A stretch of 64,000 nt of DNA from Jannaschia maritima (GTDB lineage Bacteria > Pseudomonadota > Alphaproteobacteria > Rhodobacterales > Rhodobacteraceae). This document shows, one piece after another, positions 36,218-45,913 of this stretch. The notes below the pieces were generated by a model that was not told the origin of the DNA, did no database searches, and was given only the letters and a program-made list of their open reading frames with translations. Position 1 is the first letter of the stretch. Each line of letters starts with the position of its first letter. Position numbers and translations under genes: made by a program. The DNA lies in NCBI RefSeq assembly GCF_030973515.1, contig NZ_JARGZA010000003.1:124001-188000 (forward strand). The letters are read 5' to 3'.

Positions 36218-36249
36218 CGGGGCGCGGGATGCCGTCGTTCGGGACCGTC

Positions 36250-36325
36250 ATCCTCGGGCCCGGCCCGGGGCCCTCGTCCGGCGGGCGCGACGTCCGCGAA
36301 AGGTCCTCGGGTCGGGCCCGAGGAC
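36250..36325. terminator. REP-like double hairpin between convergent ruvB and recO
   Basis: Two related hairpins: CCTCGGG...CCCGGGG (36252-36270, one G-T pair) and a perfect 9-bp GTCCTCGGG/CCCGAGGAC (36303-36325). The sequence GTCATCCTCGGG...CCCGAGG is the kind of palindromic unit widely dispersed in alphaproteobacterial intergenic regions. Placed between convergent operons, it probably serves as a two-way terminator. Confidence 0.65.
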
Positions 36326-36335
36326 GACGTCGCGC

Positions 36336-37064
36336 CTAATCCCGCTCCCGCCTCACGGCCTCCACGAACCGGCCCCGCGCCGCGGGAAGCGGGCGGTCCC
36401 CCAGGGACGGCGCCAGCCGGTGTTCGAGGAAATGGCCGGTCAGGTCGAGGGCGGCGATCACGTCCGCCAGGGTGGTCGGACCGCCCACCAGCATCCGCGG
36501 CAGGGGCAGCAGGCGATCGGCCCAATCGCCCGCCCCGCGCCGCGACACCGCCCGTCCCGTGCGGGGCGAGACGTAGGACAGGTCCGGTGCCTCCGCCCCC
36601 GTGACGGCGCAGGCCGACAGGTCGAGGCGCAGGCCCGACACCTCCAACAGCGCCAGTTCCCAGAACGCATAGTCGTGGAGCCACCCTTCCCCCGCGACGA
36701 TGGCGTCGCACAGGGATTCGGTCCGTTCGTGGAAGGCGGCGACCGGCTCGCGTTCGGGCAGCACGAAGGACGCCACGGCGCAGACCGACGACAGGGCGTC
36801 GAGACGCAGGGGATCGGACAGGACGGACCCGGCCCGCAGGCGCAGGGGCTCGACGGCGAGGCTGCCCATGTGGACGTCGAGACGCGCGCGCCACGTCACG
36901 GCCACCGCGTTGCCCGGTTGCAGGATGGGGGTCCGGGTCCGGGACCGGCCGCCGTGGACGATGCCCAGGTGACGCCCGTGGTCGCGGGTCAGCACCTCCG
37001 CGATGGCGGCGGTCTCGCCGTGGGGGCGGACGGCGAGGATGGTCCCCTCGTCCCGCCATTCCAT
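36336..37064 (-). CDS. recO: DNA repair protein RecO
   Basis: A 242-residue protein starting MEWRDEGTILAVRPHGETAAIAEVLTRDHGRH, the RecO OB fold, followed by the helical domain with PLRLDALSSVCAVASFVLPEREP and a C-terminal segment LDLTGHFLEHRL. The zinc-binding cysteines of some RecO are absent, as in other alphaproteobacteria. RecO loads RecA with RecFR. The ATG overlaps the stop of DUF1491 by one base. It is the last gene of the run starting at folK. Confidence 0.94.
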   Translation of the reverse strand: MEWRDEGTILAVRPHGETAAIAEVLTRDHGRHLGIVHGGRSRTRTPILQPGNAVAVTWRARLDVHMGSLAVEPLRLRAGSVLSDPLRLDALSSVCAVASFVLPEREPVAAFHERTESLCDAIVAGEGWLHDYAFWELALLEVSGLRLDLSACAVTGAEAPDLSYVSPRTGRAVSRRGAGDWADRLLPLPRMLVGGPTTLADVIAALDLTGHFLEHRLAPSLGDRPLPAARGRFVEAVRRERD

Positions 37065-37399
37065 CAGGCCAGCCCCTCGTCGTGCAGCATGTGGCGGCCG
37101 CGACGGTCCTCCACCTCCAGGATCCACAGGTCGGGGTCGAAGGCGGATTGGCGGGCGCAGGCGGCGTCGCACTCGCCCTCCGGGCCTTCCGCCAGCACGA
37201 CCCAGGCCCGGTCGCCCGTGGTCAGGTCGAAGCTGCGCTGGAAGACCTGCGCCCGCCCGTCCAGGGTGGCCAGCTTGACCAGCACCGCGCCCGACCCGTC
37301 GTCGCCATGGCGCACGACCATGCAGGGAATGCCGGAAGCCTCCAGCCGTCGGCGATAGGCCGCGACCCAGAACGACGCCGTCAGACGGGGCGCCGTCAT
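37064..37399 (-). CDS. DUF1491 family protein
   Basis: A 111-residue protein (RLTASFWVAAYRRRLEASGIPCMVVRHGDDGSGAVLVKL..., ending in DLWILEVEDRRGRHML). The family is alphaproteobacterial, small and of unknown function. It sits between era and recO with overlaps at both ends (ATGA with era, one base with recO), so the three are translated together. Confidence 0.88.
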   Translation of the reverse strand: MTAPRLTASFWVAAYRRRLEASGIPCMVVRHGDDGSGAVLVKLATLDGRAQVFQRSFDLTTGDRAWVVLAEGPEGECDAACARQSAFDPDLWILEVEDRRGRHMLHDEGLA

Positions 37400-38316
37400 C
37401 GCCCGTCCCGGAAGTCCAGGCCCATCGCGTCGAAGCGTTCCGCTTCCTCCAGCCAGTTGGGCCGGACGCGGACCTGCAGGAACAGGTGGACGCGGTGGCC
37501 CAGGAACGCCTCCATCTCCAGGCGGGCGGCGCGGCCGACGGCCTTCGTCGTCTCGCCCTTGTGGCCCAGCACGATGCCCTTGTGCCCGTCGCGCGCGACA
37601 TAGATCACCTGGTCGACGCGGACGGACCCGTCGTCGCGCTCCTCCCACGCTTCGGTCTCGACGGTCAGCTGATAGGGCAGTTCCTGGTGCAGGCGCAGGG
37701 TCAGCTTCTCGCGCGTGATCTCGGCGGCCATCATGCGCACGGGCAGGTCCGCGATCTGGTCCTCCGGGTAGAGAAGCGGCCCTTCGGGCATGGCGTCCGC
37801 GAGCGCGGTCTTCAGGTCGGCCACGCCGTGCCCCTTCTCGGCGGAGATCATGAAGGTTCGGGCGAAGGGATGGGCCGCGTTCAACCGGGCGGTCAGGTCC
37901 AGCAGGCCTTCGGCCTTCAGGCGGTCGATCTTGTTGATCGCCAGCCAGACGGGGGCCTTAGGCGGCGCATCGGCCAGGTGGTCCAGGATGGCCTGCACGC
38001 CATCGGTCAGGCCGCGATGCGCTTCCACCAGCAGGACGACAACGTCGGCATCGGCGGCGCCCGACCAGGCGGCGGCGACCATGGCGCGGTCCAGGCGACG
38101 GCGGGGGCGGAACAGGCCGGGCGTATCGACCAGAACGATCTGGCGGTCGGGCCCATCCATCGCCACGCCGCGGATGCGCGCGCGCGTGGTCTGGACCTTG
38201 TGGGTCACGATGCTGACCTTCGCGCCGACCAGGGCGTTCGTCAGGGTGGACTTGCCCGCGTTGGGCTCGCCGATCAGCGCGGCGAAGCCGGCGCGGGTGG
38301 TGATGTCGTTCGTCAT
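37396..38316 (-). CDS. era: GTPase Era
   Basis: A 306-residue GTPase: G1 GEPNAGKSTL, G3 VDTPGLF, G4 NKIDRL, and a KH domain (IYVARDGHKGIVLGHKGETTKAVGRAAR). Era binds the 3' end of 16S rRNA and checks 30S assembly. An ATG 21 nt upstream (38337) is also possible; neither has a clear ribosome binding site. 118 bp separate it from rnc. Confidence 0.96.
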   Translation of the reverse strand: MTNDITTRAGFAALIGEPNAGKSTLTNALVGAKVSIVTHKVQTTRARIRGVAMDGPDRQIVLVDTPGLFRPRRRLDRAMVAAAWSGAADADVVVLLVEAHRGLTDGVQAILDHLADAPPKAPVWLAINKIDRLKAEGLLDLTARLNAAHPFARTFMISAEKGHGVADLKTALADAMPEGPLLYPEDQIADLPVRMMAAEITREKLTLRLHQELPYQLTVETEAWEERDDGSVRVDQVIYVARDGHKGIVLGHKGETTKAVGRAARLEMEAFLGHRVHLFLQVRVRPNWLEEAERFDAMGLDFRDGR

Positions 38317-38434
38317 CCGCGCGATGTATGCGTTCACGCGCGCGTGGGCCAGTGGGACCGCGGGCCGATGCCTTCGCGGCCGATCGTGCGGGGCGCCATG
38401 GATGGGGCGGCCGGACGACGCGGCGCCCGTCCCG

Positions 38435-39145
38435 TCACGCCCCCAGGGCGTCCAACATCGCCCTCGCCGCCGCCTGCTCCGCAGCGCGCTTGGACGTGGC
38501 CTCGCCCGTGGCGAAGCGTCCGTCGTCCAGCGTGGCGGTGATGCGGAAGACGGGGGCGTGGTCGGGACCGACCCGGTCCGCCACGTCGTAGGATGGGGGC
38601 GGCATCCCGCGCGCCTGCGCCCATTCCTGCAAGGTGGTCTTGGCGTCGCGGCTGTCGGCCTTCACGTCGCGGACCCGGTCGCCCCACAGGCGGGTCACGA
38701 CCGCACGCGCCGCGTCCAGCCCGGCGTCCAGGTAGATGGCCGCGATCACCGCCTCCATCCCGTCGCCCAGCAGGGTCTGCTTGCGGCGTCCGCCGGTCAT
38801 CTGCTCGGACTTGCCCAGGCGCAGGACGTCGCCCAGGCCGATGGCGGTCGCGATCTCGGCGCAGGTCTCCTTGCGCACGAGCGCGTTGAAGCGCGGCGCC
38901 AGCTGCCCCTCCGCCGCGTCCGCGTCGCGGGCCATCACGGCTTCGGCCATCACGAGGCCGAGCACGCGGTCGCCCAGGAACTCCAACCGTTCGTTGGACG
39001 GCCGACTGCCGGACGCGATCGACGCATGCGTGGTCGCCCGCACCAGGAGCGAGCCGTCCGCGAAGACGTGGCCCAACCGGTCCTGGAAGGCGACCAGGTC
39101 GCGCGACAGGCGCGCCGCGTCCCCGTCGGACGGCCGCGGGATCAG
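38435..39145 (-). CDS. rnc: Ribonuclease III
   Basis: A 236-residue enzyme: catalytic motif [14 protein letters not shown], second acidic cluster [16 protein letters not shown] and a C-terminal double-stranded RNA-binding domain ([14 protein letters not shown]... [14 protein letters not shown]). It processes rRNA and other duplex RNA. There is no ATG, GTG or TTG between the lepB stop and the conserved N-terminus; GAGGAG lies 5 nt before a CTG that overlaps the lepB stop (CTGA), so CTG at 39145 is the probable start. A GTG at 39178 is the alternative. Confidence 0.93.
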   Translation of the reverse strand: MIPRPSDGDAARLSRDLVAFQDRLGHVFADGSLLVRATTHASIASGSRPSNERLEFLGDRVLGLVMAEAVMARDADAAEGQLAPRFNALVRKETCAEIATAIGLGDVLRLGKSEQMTGGRRKQTLLGDGMEAVIAAIYLDAGLDAARAVVTRLWGDRVRDVKADSRDAKTTLQEWAQARGMPPPSYDVADRVGPDHAPVFRITATLDDGRFATGEATSKRAAEQAAARAMLDALGA

Positions 39146-39930
39146 ACGATCTCCTCGAAGAAGCGGTCCAGGCGCCACGTCCAGAAGAAGAACATCGACC
39201 GGCCCGCGGACGAGAAGATCACGCGGTCGGCCCGGCCGATCAGGGCCTCCGCCGGCACGAAGCCGACGCCGCCGATCGATCGGGGCACCCTGCTGTCCGA
39301 CGAGTTGTCGCGGTTGTCGCCCATGAAGAAGTAGTTGTCCGCCGGCACCGTATACACGGGCGTGTCGTCCGTCGGGCCGGTGCCGATGTTCAGGATGTGA
39401 TGGCCTTCGCCGTTCGGCAGCGTTTCGAACGCACGCGCCTTCACGCAGTCGCCGCCCGGGGGGACGGGGTCGTTCGCGCAGCGCGGGGTCAGGCGGTGCG
39501 GCCCCTGGGCGGCCTTCACCTCCACGAACGGGTCGAGGGGGTCGATCTGGACGGGCGCCCCGTTCAGGTGGAGCACGCCACCGCGCATCTGCACCGTGTC
39601 GCCCGGCAGGCCGATCAGGCGCTTGATGAAGTCCTGGTTGGTGACGGGGTGACGGAACACGATGACGTCGCCACGCTCCGGCGCGCGTTCGAGCCAGCGA
39701 TCCTCGATGAAGCCGCACATCGAGAACGGGCAGGAATGCTGCGAGTACCCATAGGCCATCTTGTTCACGAACAGGAAGTCGCCGATCAGCAACGTGTCCT
39801 TCATCGAACCCGACGGGATCCAGAACGGCTGGAAGAACAGCGTGCGGAAGACGCCCGCGATCACCAGCGCCCAGAAGATCGTCTTGACGGTCTCCCAGAC
39901 GCCTTCCTTCTTCTCGGCCTTGGCTGCCAT
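39142..39930 (-). CDS. lepB: Signal peptidase I
   Basis: A 262-residue inner-membrane protease with one N-terminal membrane helix (about 15-33), catalytic Ser42 in PSGSMKDTL, catalytic Lys103 in [12 protein letters not shown] and the box [12 protein letters not shown]. It cleaves signal peptides from exported proteins. ATG at 39930 gives the standard N-terminus. acpS is 73 bp upstream. Confidence 0.97.
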   Translation of the reverse strand: MAAKAEKKEGVWETVKTIFWALVIAGVFRTLFFQPFWIPSGSMKDTLLIGDFLFVNKMAYGYSQHSCPFSMCGFIEDRWLERAPERGDVIVFRHPVTNQDFIKRLIGLPGDTVQMRGGVLHLNGAPVQIDPLDPFVEVKAAQGPHRLTPRCANDPVPPGGDCVKARAFETLPNGEGHHILNIGTGPTDDTPVYTVPADNYFFMGDNRDNSSDSRVPRSIGGVGFVPAEALIGRADRVIFSSAGRSMFFFWTWRLDRFFEEIV

Positions 39931-40003
39931 GCGCTTCCCTCTCCGCGGACGGCCCGCGATGCCAAGCGGGGGGTCGGGTGTCAATGCGGCGGCGGCGGGC
40001 GCC

Positions 40004-40405
40004 TCAGCCGTAGGGGCGGGCCTCGATCACGACCATCGCGTGCGCCCAGGGGTGGTCGTCGGTCAGGGTGACGTGGATCATCGCCTCGTGGCCTTCGGGC
40101 GTCATGCGGGCCAGCCGCTCGGCCGCCCAGCCGGTCACGTGCATGACGGGCTGCCCGGTGCGCAGGTTCGTGACGTGCATGTCCTTCCAGGCGATGCCCA
40201 TGCGCAGCCCCGTGCCCAGCGCCTTGGAGCACGCCTCCTTCGCGGCCCACCGCTTGGCATAGGTGCCCGGCGTGTCGAGGCGCCCTTCGGCCTTGCGCTG
40301 CTCGGTCGCGGTGAAGACCCGGTTGCGGAACCGGTCGCCGAACCGGTCCAGCACGCCCGCGATCCGTTCGATGTTGGCCAGGTCGGTGCCGATGCCCAGG
40401 ATCAT
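40004..40405 (-). CDS. acpS: Holo-[acyl-carrier-protein] synthase
   Basis: A 133-residue enzyme with magnesium ligands D8 ([12 protein letters not shown]) and E57 ([13 protein letters not shown]). It transfers phosphopantetheine from CoA to ACP. Start overlaps the pdxJ stop (ATGA). Confidence 0.97.
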   Translation of the reverse strand: MILGIGTDLANIERIAGVLDRFGDRFRNRVFTATEQRKAEGRLDTPGTYAKRWAAKEACSKALGTGLRMGIAWKDMHVTNLRTGQPVMHVTGWAAERLARMTPEGHEAMIHVTLTDDHPWAHAMVVIEARPYG

Positions 40406-41151
40406 GCGCGAGCGGCATCCATCAGTCGGCGCATCTCGGCCAGGGCGTCGGGGAGGCCGCGGAAGACGGCCTCCCCGATCAGAAAATGCCCGATGTTCAG
40501 CTCCACGACGCCCGGCAGGGACGCGATGGGGCCCACGCTGTCATAGGTGATGCCGTGGCCGGCATGGACCTCCAGCCCCGCATCGACGGCGAGGCGGGCG
40601 CCTTCGGTCAGGCGGGCCAGCTCGGCCGCCGCCACGTCGTCGCGGCCCTCGGCGACCGCATCGCAATAGGCGCCGGCGTGCAGCTCCACGACCGCGGCGC
40701 CGATGCGGGCGGAAGCCGCGATCTGGCGTTCGTCGGGGGCGATGAACAGCGACACGCGCGCCCCCGCGTCGCGCAGGGGGGCGACGAAGGCGCCCAGGCG
40801 GTTGTCGTCGGCCGCGACCTCCAGGCCCCCTTCGGTGGTGCGTTCCTCGCGCCGTTCGGGGACGATGCAGACCGCGTGCGGGCGGTGGCGCAGGGCGATG
40901 GCCTGCATCTCGTCGGTGGCGGCCATCTCGAAGTTCAGGGGGATCGCGATGGCGTCCATCAGCCGTACGATGTCGGCGTCCACGATATGGCGGCGGTCCT
41001 CGCGCAGATGCGCGGTGATGCCGTCGGCCCCGGCCTCCTGCGCCGTCAGGGCCGCGCGGACGGGATCGGGCACGGCGCCGCCGCGCGCGTTGCGCAGGGT
41101 GGCCACGTGGTCGATGTTGACGCCCAGGCGCAGGCGGTTGGGATCGGACAT
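40402..41151 (-). CDS. pdxJ: Pyridoxine 5'-phosphate synthase
   Basis: A 249-residue TIM-barrel enzyme: [65 protein letters not shown] and [12 protein letters not shown]. It makes pyridoxine 5'-phosphate from 1-deoxyxylulose 5-phosphate and aminoacetone phosphate. I start at 41151; a longer frame to 41190 adds an unlikely leader. Confidence 0.97.
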   Translation of the reverse strand: MSDPNRLRLGVNIDHVATLRNARGGAVPDPVRAALTAQEAGADGITAHLREDRRHIVDADIVRLMDAIAIPLNFEMAATDEMQAIALRHRPHAVCIVPERREERTTEGGLEVAADDNRLGAFVAPLRDAGARVSLFIAPDERQIAASARIGAAVVELHAGAYCDAVAEGRDDVAAAELARLTEGARLAVDAGLEVHAGHGITYDSVGPIASLPGVVELNIGHFLIGEAVFRGLPDALAEMRRLMDAARA

Positions 41152-41221
41152 GGCCTCGCTCCGCGATCGTTCGGACGGGGCATAGGACATCGGGGCCCGG
41201 GCCGAAAGACGGCGCCGCCCG

Positions 41222-41893
41222 TCAGTCGGCCGTGCGTCCCCGCTTGGCGGCCTTCTTCGCGGCGGCGGACTCGGCGGCCTTGCGGCGGATGTCGTCCAGC
41301 TTCTTCTTCAGGTTCCCCCGGCGGCGGCGCTGATAGGCGGCCACGAGCGGCACCGCGACCGTGTAGCAGGCCAGGCCCGCCATGATCCCCGGCACGAGCC
41401 CCCCGATCAGCCAGGGCCAGAACACGTCGTGGAAGAACACGCGCGTGGCCGTCCAGTCGACCGGGTGGCCCTGCACGGCGTACCAGGCGTTCCAGAAGAA
41501 ATCCTCGCCCGCGCCGGCGAACTTGGCGAAGATGCCGTCGTCGACCTCGCCCTGGAACTCGGTCCCCAGCATCCAATGGCCCAGGTTCAGCGACACGATC
41601 CCGATGGGCACGTAGGTCAGCGGGTTGCCGAAGAACGTCCCCAGAAGGGCGGCCATGACGTTGCCGCGCATCACGAAGGCCAGGATCACCGCAAGGACGA
41701 AATGCAGGCCGTAGAACGGGGTGAACGTCGTCACCACGCCCGCGAAGACGCCGCGGGCGATCTTCTCCGGCGTGTCGGGCAAGCGCCGCAGCCGGTGCTT
41801 GACGTAGATGGCCGCACGCCGCCAGCCCGTCCGCGGCCACAGGGCGTGGCCGACGCTGCGCCAGATCGGCAAGGGGTCGCGGCGCTTGAACAC
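41222..41893 (-). CDS. DUF2062 family membrane protein
   Basis: A 223-residue protein with [34 protein letters not shown] and [13 protein letters not shown], signatures of DUF2062, three or four membrane helices and a lysine-rich tail ([11 protein letters not shown]). Function unknown. It starts with GTG at 41893 and sits 40 bp after rsh and 70 bp before pdxJ, so it is probably in the same transcript. Confidence 0.88.
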   Translation of the reverse strand: MFKRRDPLPIWRSVGHALWPRTGWRRAAIYVKHRLRRLPDTPEKIARGVFAGVVTTFTPFYGLHFVLAVILAFVMRGNVMAALLGTFFGNPLTYVPIGIVSLNLGHWMLGTEFQGEVDDGIFAKFAGAGEDFFWNAWYAVQGHPVDWTATRVFFHDVFWPWLIGGLVPGIMAGLACYTVAVPLVAAYQRRRRGNLKKKLDDIRRKAAESAAAKKAAKRGRTAD

Positions 41894-41933
41894 GGACCGT
41901 AGGGCTCCCTTTCCGCGGCGACGGCGCGGCCCG

Positions 41934-44069
41934 TCAGGCCGGCACCGGCACCGGTGTCGCCGCGACCCGGTGCCGTTCGACCTCCGCGACGTCGCTGTCG
42001 GTCTCGACGGCGATCAGCACGGCACGGAGGTGCTCACGATCGCGCACCTCGATGTCCATAAGAAGGCGGAAGAAGTCCGGTTTCCGATCGACGAAGCGCA
42101 GATCGGAGATATTGGCGTTCTGCTCGCCGATCAACGTGCAGATGCGGCCCAGGACGCCGGCGTCGTTCGATATCGTCATCTCGACCGTCACCGCGCTGGC
42201 CGCGGCATGGCGGCCCGGCGACCATTGCAGGTCCACCCAGCGCGACGGCTGGTCCTCGAACTCGACCATGCGGGGGCAATCGATGGCATGGACCGACACG
42301 CCGTGGCCGGCATGGGTGATGCCCACGATCCGCTCGCCCGGGACGGGCTGGCAGCACGGCGCCCGGTCATAGCGCGCGCGCGGGTCCAGGCCCACGATGG
42401 CGGCGGCGGGATCGACGTCCGCGACGGGACGGTCGCGCACCAGCTCGGGCCACAGGATCTGCGTCACGGACCGCGCCGTCACCTCGGACGCGCCGATCGC
42501 CGCCAGGAGGTCGTCGCCGTCGTCGTAGCCCATCATCCGCGCCGCCGTCGTCAGGGCCTTGTCCGTGGCCCGCTTGCCCAGATGCGTGAAGGCGGTGCGC
42601 GCCAGCTCGCGGCCCAGGCGGACGTGGCCGGTCCGGCGCTCGGCCTTCATGGCGCGGCGGATGGCCGACTTGGCGCGGCCCGTGGTGGCGATGTCGATCC
42701 AGGTCGCCTGGGGGGTCTGGGCCTCGGCGGTGACGACCTCGACGGACTGGCCGTTCTTCAGGCGCGTCCACAGGGGCACGCGCATCCCGTCCACCTTGGC
42801 CGCGACCGTGCGGTGCCCCAGTCGCGTGTGGATCGCATAGGCGAAGTCGATCGGCGTGGCCCCCTTGGGCAGCTTCACGACGTCGCCCTTCGGCGTGAAG
42901 CAGAACACCTGATCGGAATACATCTCCAGCTTGACGGCTTCCAGGAACTCGGCGTGGTCGGACGCCTCCTCGAAGCGCTCGGTCATCTGGCGCAGCCATT
43001 CGGCGGGATCCACGGCGAAGCGGTTCCCCGACCGGACCCCGTCGCGGTAAGACCAGTGCGCCGCGACCCCGCCCTCGGCGACCTCGTGCATCTCGCGCGT
43101 GCGGATCTGCACCTCTACCCGCTTGCCGTCGCGGCCCGACACGGTGGTGTGGATGCTGCGGTAGCCGTTCGACTTCGGCTGGCTGACGTAGTCCTTGAAC
43201 CGGCCCGGCACCAGCCGCCAGCGTTGGTGGACGGCCCCCAGCGCGGCATAGCAGTCGCCTTCCGTGTCGGTCAGGATCCGGAAGCCGTAGATGTCCGACA
43301 GCCGCGAGAAGCCGACCTTCTTCTCCTCCATCTTGCGCCAGATGCTGAACGGGCGCTTGGCCCGACCGAACACCGCGGCGTCCAGGCCCACGCGCGCCAG
43401 CTCGGCCTCGATATCCGCGGTGATGCGCTCGATCACGTCGCCGGATTCGCGGCGCAGCACCGCATAGCGCTTGAGGATCGAGTTGCGCGCCTCCGGGTTG
43501 AGGACCGCGAAGGACAGATCCTCCAGTTCCTCGCGCATCCACTGCATGCCCATGCGCCCCGCCAGGGGGGCATAGATGTCCATCGTCTCGCGCGACTTCT
43601 GGATCTGCTTGTCCGGCGTCATGTGACGGATAGTGCGCATGTTGTGCAGCCGGTCCGTCAGCTTGACCAGGATCACGCGCAGGTCCTTGGACATCGCCAT
43701 GAACAGCTTGCGGAAGTTCTCCGCCTGCTTCGTCTCTGACGAGGCGAGCTGGATCTTGGTCAGCTTGGTGACGCCGTCCACCAGCTCGGCGACCTCGCGT
43801 CCGAACAGGCGCTCCAGCTCGAAGAAGGACGCGCGCGTGTCCTCGATCACGTCGTGCAGCAGCGCCGTGACGATGGTCGCGTCGTCCAGCCGCTGTTCCG
43901 TCAGCAGGCTCGCGACCTCCGCGGGATGGGTGAAGTACGGCTCGCCCGAACGGCGGGTCTGACCCTCGTGCATCCGGGCGCCATAGGCGAAGGCGCGCTC
44001 GATCAGGGCCGCGTCGGTGCGGGGGTTGTAGGCCCGCACCCGCGCGATCAGGTCGTCGGCCGTCGTCAT
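41934..44069 (-). CDS. rsh: Bifunctional (p)ppGpp synthetase/hydrolase
   Basis: A 711-residue RelA/SpoT homologue: hydrolase HD domain (FTHPAEVASLL, H48; LLHDVIEDT, H72-D73), synthetase domain (about 230-350, YGFRILTDTEGDCY and QPKSNGYRSIHT), TGS domain (FTPKGDVVKLPKGATPIDFAY) and a C-terminal ACT domain (about 630-705). Intact HD residues indicate it can degrade as well as make the alarmone. rpoZ is 19 bp upstream. Confidence 0.97.
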   Translation of the reverse strand: MTTADDLIARVRAYNPRTDAALIERAFAYGARMHEGQTRRSGEPYFTHPAEVASLLTEQRLDDATIVTALLHDVIEDTRASFFELERLFGREVAELVDGVTKLTKIQLASSETKQAENFRKLFMAMSKDLRVILVKLTDRLHNMRTIRHMTPDKQIQKSRETMDIYAPLAGRMGMQWMREELEDLSFAVLNPEARNSILKRYAVLRRESGDVIERITADIEAELARVGLDAAVFGRAKRPFSIWRKMEEKKVGFSRLSDIYGFRILTDTEGDCYAALGAVHQRWRLVPGRFKDYVSQPKSNGYRSIHTTVSGRDGKRVEVQIRTREMHEVAEGGVAAHWSYRDGVRSGNRFAVDPAEWLRQMTERFEEASDHAEFLEAVKLEMYSDQVFCFTPKGDVVKLPKGATPIDFAYAIHTRLGHRTVAAKVDGMRVPLWTRLKNGQSVEVVTAEAQTPQATWIDIATTGRAKSAIRRAMKAERRTGHVRLGRELARTAFTHLGKRATDKALTTAARMMGYDDGDDLLAAIGASEVTARSVTQILWPELVRDRPVADVDPAAAIVGLDPRARYDRAPCCQPVPGERIVGITHAGHGVSVHAIDCPRMVEFEDQPSRWVDLQWSPGRHAAASAVTVEMTISNDAGVLGRICTLIGEQNANISDLRFVDRKPDFFRLLMDIEVRDREHLRAVLIAVETDSDVAEVERHRVAATPVPVPA

Positions 44070-44088
44070 GACGCCGCGCGGGGCCGCA

Positions 44089-44442
44089 TCACCGCTCGCC
44101 CTGGGCTTCCATCAGCGCGCGCAGGAGCTTCTCCTCGGACATGTCGTCCTGCGCGGGGGCGTCCTTCTCGACGCCCATCAGCAGGGCCATGCTGTCCTCT
44201 TCCGGCTCGTCCACCTCGATCTGGGTCTGGTTCGACTCGATCAGGCGCTCGCGCAGGTCGTCGGCCTGCTGCGTCTCCTCGGCGATCTCGCGCAGGGCGA
44301 CGACGGGGTTCTTGTCGTTGTCGCGGTCCACGGTGGGGGCGGCGCCGGTCGCGATCTCGCGCGCGCGATGCGCGGCCAGAAGCACCAGCTCGAACCGGTT
44401 GGGAACCTTGTCGACGCAATCTTCGACGGTCACGCGGGCCAT
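44089..44442 (-). CDS. rpoZ: RNA polymerase subunit omega
   Basis: A 117-residue protein beginning [30 protein letters not shown], the omega signature, with [14 protein letters not shown] and an acidic C-terminal tail. ATG at 44442. Standing directly upstream of rsh it repeats the common rpoZ-spoT pairing. Confidence 0.97.
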   Translation of the reverse strand: MARVTVEDCVDKVPNRFELVLLAAHRAREIATGAAPTVDRDNDKNPVVALREIAEETQQADDLRERLIESNQTQIEVDEPEEDSMALLMGVEKDAPAQDDMSEEKLLRALMEAQGER

Positions 44443-44476
44443 GGCACACCTCGGGGCGGAAAGGGGAAGCGCCCCC

Positions 44477-45094
44477 TTACGCGCGCAGGCGCCGGTTGAC
44501 AAGGGCGGCCCCGAACACCGGGCGCAGGCCGGTCCGCCCGGCCAGGGGCACCCCCTCCGCCATGGATGCCACCGTTCGGCCGGTCAGGGGATGACGCCAG
44601 CGGGGGGCCAGTTCCGCCAGGGGAAACAGGACGAAGGCCCGGTCCTGCATCCGGGGATGCGGCAGGATCAGCGCGTCCGGCGCGACCCGGGTCTGCGACG
44701 TCGCGTCGAGGTTCATCCACCGACGCAGCGTGTCCCGGTCGGGGCGGACCGACGCGCCGACGGCGACCAGGTCCAGATCCAGCACGCGCGGCCCCCAGCG
44801 GGTGCGGCGGATGCGGCCGGCGCGGTCCTCCAGCATGTGCAGGCGGTCCAGCACCGCGCGGGGCGGCATCCGCGCGGGCAGCGTGACTGCGGCGTTCACG
44901 AAGTCGGGACCCGATCCCGGCGGCCAGGCGGGCGAACGCCACAGGCGGGACGCCGCCACCCCCCGCCCCAGGATTGCGCGGAGCCGCGCCACCGCCGCTA
45001 CGATCCTGCGCGCGTTGGTCGCGGGGCCTTGCGGACCATTGGCCCCGATTGCGATATGACACGGGACGCTGTGTGTCCTTCGCGAGTATTGCAT
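44477..45094 (-). CDS. folK: 2-amino-4-hydroxy-6-hydroxymethyldihydropteridine pyrophosphokinase
   Basis: A 205-residue protein with [12 protein letters not shown] (start strand), [20 protein letters not shown], the family signature [15 protein letters not shown] and [23 protein letters not shown]. It pyrophosphorylates hydroxymethyldihydropterin in folate synthesis. The ATG at 45094 is the only usable start. It is 34 bp from rpoZ and heads the long minus-strand series. Confidence 0.94.
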   Translation of the reverse strand: MQYSRRTHSVPCHIAIGANGPQGPATNARRIVAAVARLRAILGRGVAASRLWRSPAWPPGSGPDFVNAAVTLPARMPPRAVLDRLHMLEDRAGRIRRTRWGPRVLDLDLVAVGASVRPDRDTLRRWMNLDATSQTRVAPDALILPHPRMQDRAFVLFPLAELAPRWRHPLTGRTVASMAEGVPLAGRTGLRPVFGAALVNRRLRA

Positions 45095-45096
45095 TT

Positions 45097-45124
45097 TGAC
45101 AATTCCACTATAGCGTTAGTGTTT
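45097..45124 (+). promoter_or_regulatory. Probable promoter for the NYN-domain gene
   Basis: TTGACA (45097-45102) lies in an unusually AT-rich patch, with TAGTGT about 16 bp further as a weak -10. The folK promoter must also lie in this 95-bp divergent region. Confidence 0.45.
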
Positions 45125-45189
45125 CAAGGAGAAGGACGGGGTCTCACTCACCCCTGACCATGCCCGATCCGGCCCGAAGGGATTAATCC

Positions 45190-45771
45190 ATGTTTTACCG
45201 TGACGAGCGTCTCGCGCTCTTCATTGACGGATCGAACCTCTATGCCACCGCGAAAGCGCTGTCGTTCGATATCGACTACAAGCTCCTGCGCCAGGAATTC
45301 ATGCGGCGCGGCAAGCTCCTGCGGGCGTTCTACTATACCGCCTTGCTGGAGTCGGAGGACTATTCCCCGATCCGGCCCCTCGTGGACTGGTTGCAGTACA
45401 ACGGATTCACGCTGGTGACGAAGCCCGCGAAGGAGTTCATCGACAGCCAGGGCCGGCGCAAGGTCAAGGGCAACATGGACATCGAGTTGTCCGTCGATGC
45501 CATGGAGGCCGCGGAGCATGTCGATCACATCGTGCTGTTCTCGGGCGACGGCGACTTCAAGCCCCTGGTCCAGGGCCTGCAGCGCCGCGGGGTGCGGGTC
45601 TCGGTCTGCTCGACCATCCGCAGCCAGCCGCCGATGATCGCGGACGACCTGCGCCGACAGGCCGACAACTTCATCGAGTTGGAGGAGTTGCGCGAGGTGA
45701 TCGGCCGCCCCCCGCGCGAGGTGCCCCGCGACCAGGACGAGGTGCGCCCCCAGGCGGCGAACGGGGGCTGA
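45190..45771 (+). CDS. NYN-domain (LabA/DUF88) nuclease-like protein
   Basis: A 193-residue protein: [17 protein letters not shown] (first acid D13), [32 protein letters not shown] and [25 protein letters not shown]. These acids form the PIN-like NYN active site, so an RNase role is likely. A small acidic/proline-rich tail follows. It is transcribed alone, divergent from folK. Confidence 0.93.
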   Translation: MFYRDERLALFIDGSNLYATAKALSFDIDYKLLRQEFMRRGKLLRAFYYTALLESEDYSPIRPLVDWLQYNGFTLVTKPAKEFIDSQGRRKVKGNMDIELSVDAMEAAEHVDHIVLFSGDGDFKPLVQGLQRRGVRVSVCSTIRSQPPMIADDLRRQADNFIELEELREVIGRPPREVPRDQDEVRPQAANGG

Positions 45772-45841
45772 CGGACCGCTCGCGGCCGGGCCGGGAACGG
45801 CCCCGGGCGGCCCCACGGGCGCGACCGGGTTCGGGCCTGGT

Positions 45842-45891
45842 GACATACGGCTTATATGTTCGCGCGACACCGTGCATACGGTCCGCATGTC
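45842..45891 (+). promoter_or_regulatory. Nested inverted repeats upstream of the VOC gene
   Basis: GACATACGG (45842) and CCGCATGTC (45883) form an outer near-perfect dyad (one mismatch); ACCGT-GCAT-ACGGT (45869-45882) is an inner dyad. They are 23 to 72 bp before the VOC start, a good place for an operator. Confidence 0.35.
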
Positions 45892-45913
45892 GATGTCATC
45901 CGAGGGTCCTGCC

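Noticed and set aside
39146-39178. GTG at 39178 as the rnc start
   Set aside because: Kept only as an alternative: it lies inside lepB, lacks a ribosome binding site and adds residues not expected at the RNase III N-terminus.
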